DNA of 64,000 nt from Mixia osmundae IAM 14324. Taxonomy: Eukaryota > Basidiomycota > Mixiomycetes > Mixiales > Mixiaceae. Where the stretch lies: contig NW_014575555.1 in the NCBI RefSeq assembly GCF_000708205.1, positions 124,001 through 188,000 on the forward strand. The letters are read 5' to 3'. Under the pieces are notes generated by a model. It did no database searches and was not told the DNA's origin. It saw nothing but the letters and a program-made list of their open reading frames with translations. The translations under genes and the position numbers were made by a program. This document shows, piece after piece, positions 58,909-64,000 of this stretch (position 1 is its first letter; each line of letters begins with the position of its first letter).

Positions 58909-59927
58909 TCAAAGAGCGGGAGCCCAGCTGTGCATCCTCTTGTGAGCATGACGAGTGCAGTATGAGTGAAATCGAACGCACAAGCCCTCGTCCATTTCGA
59001 AAATCTGACCATCGTCCGAAAGTGATATAGCTTCGGCCTTTACGTCTTGTAAGGATATGCCAGTCTGTCGAGCTAATTGCTCTTCAGCAACACCGCCGCC
59101 GCCGATGGCTCCGCTGTCCTTGAGTTCCTTGAGGTAGAGCATAATCTTTTTGCCTTTTGCCGTGAGACTTGCGAAAGCTGCCTCGTCGCCGTCAATGATG
59201 CTGCACAGACGATGAGCTGACATTGTGGAGTGCCATGAAGATGTGACCAACCCTGCTGCTCTGTATGCATTCGCGCCTGGCCCTGTTCGTGCGCCAGTAG
59301 GTCTCTTCCGCTGCAATTGGAGATGAGCGACGCGCAACCGATGGTAGGCCTCTTCGTTGGGATCATGAACAGGTCTGACGTGAACGATGTTGATCGAGCG
59401 CTTGCTGTTGAAGTCTTTGAGGCCTCCAATGACGTGTACGGTCGTACCTTTCCTGTCAGTCGAGTGACTTCAGCGCGAGTGGAGCTTATTGATGCGGTGC
59501 TCGACCGACTCGATCCCTTCTAGCTGGTAGGAGCTCTCTGCCCCATTCTCGAGCCAGACTCTCGCGTCCGCTCTGCCAGTGCCGTCATCAAGCGATAGCG
59601 TGGCATTCGTCGAAGCTGCATTCAGATCCTCCACCAAGGCGATCACTTCCACATTGCCAATCTCCACGCCATCGTACGTATAGGGTGCTTCAGCGTGTCC
59701 CTGCTCGGCTGAAGTGACCATGGCGAGCGTGACGGGCGTGCAGTGACCATCTCCTTTCTGCTGTGGCCGTCAGTCAGGGCGAAGAGAGCCAATAAGTGGC
59801 TCCACTCACTTTTGCACCCCCTGGCGAAGTCTGTGAGCCGTCGTTGACGAAGCCGCCGCCACCGCCGTAGGCACCTGTGAGCTCATCAGTGCCCCATCCT
59901 CTCGCATGGGCTGTGCATACCGCTCAT
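58909..59927 (-). CDS. RFA2: Replication protein A 32-kDa subunit (RFA2)
   Basis: A subunit of the single-strand DNA-binding RPA heterotrimer. A first coding exon of only seven bases (ATGAGCG, 59921-59927) is spliced to GAYGGGGGFVNDGSQTSPGG. The OB fold follows: GVEIGNVEVIALVEDLNAAS, LSLDDGTGRADARVWLENG, and an exon matching the strand-loop of RPA32. The C-terminal winged helix region reads KGKKIMLYLKELKDSGAIGG, EEQLARQTGISLQDVKAEAI and LSDDGQIFEMDEGLCVRFHS. About five introns. Gly-rich N-terminus with phosphorylatable Ser is as expected. The start is divergent from the C2-domain gene, 137 bases away. Confidence 0.8.
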
Positions 59928-60064
59928 CTCGTCGATCTCGAGCTCGCAGGGCTGCAGGGAGTCGTCGCGTGTCGCGTCGTTTTTCCGTCGCAAAGACAAA
60001 GACACCCAAGACCGGCGATCCTCGACACCCTGAACGGCATCTCTGAGGCACGCCGGCCTCCCGG
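59928..60064. promoter_or_regulatory. Divergent promoter region, RFA2 / C2 protein
   Basis: 137 bases between divergent start codons of a replication gene and a cytokinesis-type gene. Cell-cycle control is plausible for both; I saw no MCB box (ACGCGT) here. Confidence 0.35.
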
Positions 60065-62031
60065 ATGACGAAGAGACTGGGCACACTCATCGTCGTCGTC
60101 ATCAGAGCGGTGAGCAACACTTTGAGTCTGCGCAAGACCAAACAGGGCTGAACGGGACTATGCATGAAAGCGACATCTGCCTAACAAGAAGAAAGTGGGC
60201 AAGCAAGATCCCTACTGCACCGTCAGTCATGGCGCAGACAGGAAGAAGACCCAGGTGATCAAGCGAGGCGGTCAACAGCCCAAGTGGGATGACGAACTTC
60301 GATTTGAGATCTGGCACGACTTGGAGGATGAACTGCTTCACCAACGGGTGGCCGTCACCGCTACTTCAACAGGTGGTGTCCTCCCACTCAGTCCCCCAGC
60401 GCAGTCCGGCGAGTCATCTTCGACCTCGTCACTCTCTGTCGGCAACGTGAGCAGACAAGCCAGTTCAAGCAGCAAGATGAGCTCGAGCAGCGCTGCCCGA
60501 GCCAGTCTCAAGCCTGGCCAGAAGACGCTGCAAGTCGCAGTCTACGCAGACGATCCCAAAGATCCAGAGATTGTAGGGGAAGCGACTTTCGATCTGGCCG
60601 AGACGCTCAAGAAGGGCGAGACGGATGTCTGGCTCGAATTGCGGCACAAGGACAGATATGCGGGCGAAGTATTCCTAGAGATGACCTTCTATTCTGCTGA
60701 TCCGCCGCCCGTAAACCGGTCCAAAAAGGCGAGCACACCGCTAGGACCTTCGACTGTCGACAACCATTCGCGACCGAGCACGACTTATGGTGGTGCCGGT
60801 CACTTCGAACCGCCTGCTCTCGGCGGTGCATACTATACACCCGATCCCTCGCGTGCGCCATCGCTCAGTCATCCTGTCATATCGACTCCCTCAGGATCTC
60901 TTCCCCTGCCACCAGAAGACCTGTATGCACAGCAGCCTACAATTGACTATACGGCCGTGCCAAACGGGACACAACTAGCGCCTGCGCCGCCACCGCCTAG
61001 ACCAAGCACGAGTCGGAACAACCTGCAGGCCTCATATGCTCAGCAGTACGCGCTACAGACGCAGCATATGCCACAGGTGTGCACTCTCGATCAGGGTGTT
61101 AGTACAATCTGAGACTAGGTGTCACGCACAGACGCAGCAGACGCTGCACCAGCTGGAACAATCGATGGCTAACATATCGCTATCTTCGCAATATGCCCAA
61201 GGGCCGCAACCTTCGGCAATCTTTGCGCCGGTCAGGTCGACTGCCTATCACGACATGCGCGTACAGCAACCCTTGCCTTCTGAGCCACATAGCTACAGCG
61301 CTTTGCCGGCCATGCAACACTCGAATTCTGCTCCTTTCAGCGTCGCTGGCTATCCGCAGAACATGCAGAGTCCTCTGCACGGACAGTCACCGGGCCCATC
61401 TCACGGACCGTACTCGGCTTCACCGGCCTCATATTCGGGGCGCTCACACATGCCTGCACCTGTAGCGCCCTCGCACCATGCAGAAGCGACCAGCATGTCG
61501 CAGAGTCAAGCTAGCTCGCGGCCGCTTCCGGACCCAAGCAAAACGAGCATACCGACACAGAACCATGCATTCGGCCATTCTATTCCCGCAACACTATCGC
61601 CACCGCCTATGCAGTACGTTCAGAGCACCCAGCTTCAGCCGCCGAGACCGACTCCGCCTATAGTGCCCAACACGAGGCGGCCAGTTTCGCCCGTGCCACC
61701 ACCTCGACCATCGGCATCTGCTGCCAAGCCACCCATGACCCTGCCCGCCCATTTGCTTCCGCGATCAGCTCACCGAATCTCGCTCGACGGCGGTGCCAGA
61801 CCGATAGACGCACATGCCGGCTGGCAAACCGGCCACCCGCAGTTCTATGCGCCTGCACCTGCCGCGCACTCCTTTGCATCTTCGGCAGGCGATATCCATC
61901 TGGCCCAGCTACAGCCTCCGCCACAGTACGCTTCCGCTGAGCAGCGGCAGAGTGAGCACACTCCGTACTCGCCGGCCCAATCGCGACCGCTGCCCATACC
62001 TATAGCACAAAATCATTACGAGCCAAGGTAG
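60065..62031 (+). CDS. C2-domain protein, FIC1/INN1-like (cytokinesis)
   Basis: Resembles S. pombe Fic1 and budding yeast Inn1, which couple the actomyosin ring to septum formation. The start MTKRLGTLIVVVIRA is joined by an intron to RHLPNKKKVGKQDPYCTVSH, the C2 start, then KKTQVIKRGGQQPKWDDELR. A Ser-rich loop is inserted before LQVAVYADDPKDPEIVGEAT and WLELRHKDRYAGEVFLEMTF. The rest is long, Pro/Ser/Gln rich, with many PxxP motifs that in Fic1/Inn1 bind Cdc15/Hof1 SH3 domains. An intron near 61076-61130 joins TQQTLHQLEQSMANISLSSQ, and the end is NHYEPR. The stop lies 11 bases from the convergent AP-3 gene. Confidence 0.75.
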
Positions 62032-62042
62032 AATGCATTAGA

Positions 62043-63680
62043 TTAGTGCCATCTGAACTCGAGCTTGCCGCTTCTCAGCATGGGACGGACGCCCTTGTAC
62101 GGTGCTTGTCGATCGCCAAGCACTTTGAGCGAGTCGACTTTGATGCCCGACATGTTGACGAGCGACGCATTAAAATGGATTTCGATTGATGACGCGGGCT
62201 TGTTAGTGGGCACAGAATGTGTCCATGTACCTGTGATGCTAGGCGAACGATCGCTCGAGTCAAAGGAGCGAATCGTCCAAAGAAGGCATCTTTCTGCGGG
62301 ATCAAACTCCCAAAAGGTGCCCGCCTGCGGTCCGTCCCTGACATTATCAGGCGGCCCACCCCTCACTTCTGCTGTCACGCCATTGGCAGCAGGACCGAGC
62401 GGAAAGATGACTCTGACGGCCTCGACAGGTCGCGCAGAGGGTAATTTGCTCGCCAGAGTGAGCTTGAAGGATCCGCCGATGCGACCACTTGTCACTTCCG
62501 CTTTGAGAGAGATTGGCAGCTCTGTGGCGCTGCTCCTGCTGATCTCGCCAGATTCGTTGACCGTGTTGGGCGGCCCAAGTCGGTATTCGAGCAAAGTGAA
62601 GTGGCCATCGGGCGGTACGAATGAGAGCAGCTTTGCGGAATGCCACTTGGCTAGCCTGACGCATGGGTGGAACGATACATCTTGCAGCAGGTTGCTCTGC
62701 GATAGGCTCATCTGAAGATCTGGCACGCCTGCAAGAGTTGCTATGCACAGCTGATCGAAGATGAGCCTAGCGTGCGTACCTGATAGGCGACATTTGCAAA
62801 GCAGCTTGCCCCAGACTTCGCTTGTGACGATCTTGCCTCTTGCATCGACGATAGCGCCGACTTCCTCCAAAACGTCAAAATAGATCTCGTTGTTCGTGTA
62901 ACGTATTCCATTGCGTCGCCAGAGAATGGGTGACGACAGTGGCGCGTTACCTAGAACTGCAACGGTCGGTATTGGCTGCAAGACTGCAGATGCATTGATG
63001 GCCGCCGCTGCTACACTGAGTACCTTGTTGCTCAGCGAAGGAGGTGGTACGAGCTCTTTGAGCGCCGCAGAATCGGTCAGGACGGGTCGAGGTGGGCCGA
63101 TTACATCCTCAAAGAGAGCATAGACCACGTCAAAGTTATCTTTCACCGTCGACTCCGACACTTCGCCAAAGTAGTCCTGCAGGACAGCGACGAATGCCTC
63201 TAGGAACGCAAAGACGAGCGTAGGGTCTGTCTCGTGTATGACGGGCAAGATGAAGCGCAGACCGCCGCGTAAGATATGGCAGCACGCTGAGCCTTGAGGC
63301 TGTATCAGTGCTTCGCTTGTGCGCGGCTCAGACTGCGCAGCATCGTACGCCGACGTAAAGCCATTGGCCTGTACTTCCGTCTCGCTGTCGCCATCAACGG
63401 AGCTCTCCTCGCTTGACGAGTCCGACGACGCGCTCTCATCGCTGTACCGTCTGCGCGTCCTTGTTCTGCGCCGTCGAGGACTATCATGAGACCGGCGAGC
63501 CACAGAGACTGGCTCTGGCAAGCCCGGCACCCAAATGACAGGCTCGAGAGGGCATTGCGTGCGATTTGCTTCCGATAGCGCGCTCGCAAAGGCGTCTAGC
63601 ACCAAGACTGCCAAGCCCGGCCGTCTAAAGTGCGAACACAGCGCCTTGCCCGCCGAGTCGAGGATGATGAGGCCCTCCAT
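62043..63680 (-). CDS. APM3: AP-3 adaptor complex subunit mu
   Basis: The medium subunit of AP-3, for Golgi-to-vacuole transport. The start MEGLIILDSAGKALCSHFRR is the longin-like N-terminus. An Arg/Ser/Glu insert precedes LRFILPVIHETDPTLVFAFL and VAVLQDYFGEVSESTVKDNF, with VVYALFEDVIG. WRRNGIRYTNNEIYFDVLEE starts the mu homology domain (signal-binding part). A 51-nt intron at 62729-62779 is in frame without stop, so it could be read through; removing it restores CKCRLSGVPDLQMSLSQSN. The end is KLEFRWH. Length of about 530 residues fits. Confidence 0.88.
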   Translation of the reverse strand: MEGLIILDSAGKALCSHFRRPGLAVLVLDAFASALSEANRTQCPLEPVIWVPGLPEPVSVARRSHDSPRRRRTRTRRRYSDESASSDSSSEESSVDGDSETEVQANGFTSAYDAAQSEPRTSEALIQPQGSACCHILRGGLRFILPVIHETDPTLVFAFLEAFVAVLQDYFGEVSESTVKDNFDVVYALFEDVIGPPRPVLTDSAALKELVPPPSLSNKVLSVAAAAINASAVLQPIPTVAVLGNAPLSSPILWRRNGIRYTNNEIYFDVLEEVGAIVDARGKIVTSEVWGKLLCKCRLSGTHARLIFDQLCIATLAGVPDLQMSLSQSNLLQDVSFHPCVRLAKWHSAKLLSFVPPDGHFTLLEYRLGPPNTVNESGEISRSSATELPISLKAEVTSGRIGGSFKLTLASKLPSARPVEAVRVIFPLGPAANGVTAEVRGGPPDNVRDGPQAGTFWEFDPAERCLLWTIRSFDSSDRSPSITGTWTHSVPTNKPASSIEIHFNASLVNMSGIKVDSLKVLGDRQAPYKGVRPMLRSGKLEFRWH

Positions 63681-64000
63681 CTGCGCATACGTGGGCGTTC
63701 GTGCAGTCGTGTCTCAATTCAGGCGCGAGTGCTCCCCACGAATGCGGAGATATCAATTGACGCGTCTATCCAAAAACGGACACAGGCAGGCACCGGCAGC
63801 CAGACAAACTCGAGCCTAGCCCTGAAACTTCATATCCTATCCGGACCTATGGCGGCGATTTCCTAAGCAAGGCAGCACAGACTAATGAAAGGAAGCCGAG
63901 CGGACCAGCCATTCGCTGGGGACACCCTGCCGATTGCAGCTGTCGTACATGGATCATCACGCGCTGCACGGTCGAGGCCACGATGCACGCTATGCTTTGT
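63681..64000. other. Right edge, APM3 upstream region
   Basis: About 320 bases upstream of the AP-3 gene. No gene seen; short plus-strand frames here lack support. Confidence 0.35.

Overview
The window is a piece of a compact, intron-rich nuclear genome of a fungus, most likely a basidiomycete yeast-like species (possibly Pucciniomycotina; the placement is an inference from gene content and gene structure, not a database match). Nearly every gene has several introns of about 45-60 nt with GT...CTGAC/CTGAT...AG signals. Genes lie on both strands, often tens of bases apart, and the encoded proteins are classic fungal nuclear products: SAGA, NuA4/INO80, NatB, NatC, AP-3, SEC22, COX15, ALAS and others. 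I found about 37 genes, no tRNA or rRNA, and no CRISPR array.

Layout. 1-13.1 kb: the N-terminal part of an APC amino-acid permease running off the left edge, an epoxide hydrolase, a small protein with a duplicated HN1/SPIRAL1-like motif, a YheT/EHT1-type alpha/beta hydrolase, a low-complexity protein, a membrane-anchored protein disulfide isomerase divergent from SEC22, an AGPAT acyltransferase and 5-aminolevulinate synthase (HEM1). 13.4-23.4 kb: two tandem small secreted proteins, then mitochondrial genes (mS35, ISU1 scaffold, COX15, PET191) with the YVH1 phosphatase among them. 23.4-29.4 kb: ARP4, an MFS transporter and a large type II glycosyltransferase with a discoidin-like tail.

29.4-55.4 kb is bounded by two 2,208-bp inverted copies of a repeat, each carrying the same 408-codon stand-alone RNase HI-type gene. 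Between them lie ordinary genes: SPT3, RAB6/YPT6, ARS2/SERRATE, CUT8/STS1, a short-chain dehydrogenase, an ankyrin-DIL protein, ECM15, a nucleotide-sugar transporter, a coiled-coil protein, IPK1, a VWA protein and NAA35/MAK10. A 748-base run of N sits beside the right copy, next to a stray 141-bp copy of an internal NAA25 segment. 55.4-64 kb: NAA25/MDM20, RFA2, a FIC1/INN1-like C2 protein and the AP-3 mu subunit.

Points that stand out: both arms of the inverted repeat carry the same ambiguous bases, so one consensus was probably placed twice. NatB and NatC auxiliary subunit genes are divergent neighbours separated only by that repeat and the gap. Four introns are best explained as GC-AG introns. 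Several coding exons are only 4, 7 or 11 nt long. Exon structures come from reading splice signals and conserved protein motifs by eye. CDS coordinates therefore span start to stop codon and include introns.
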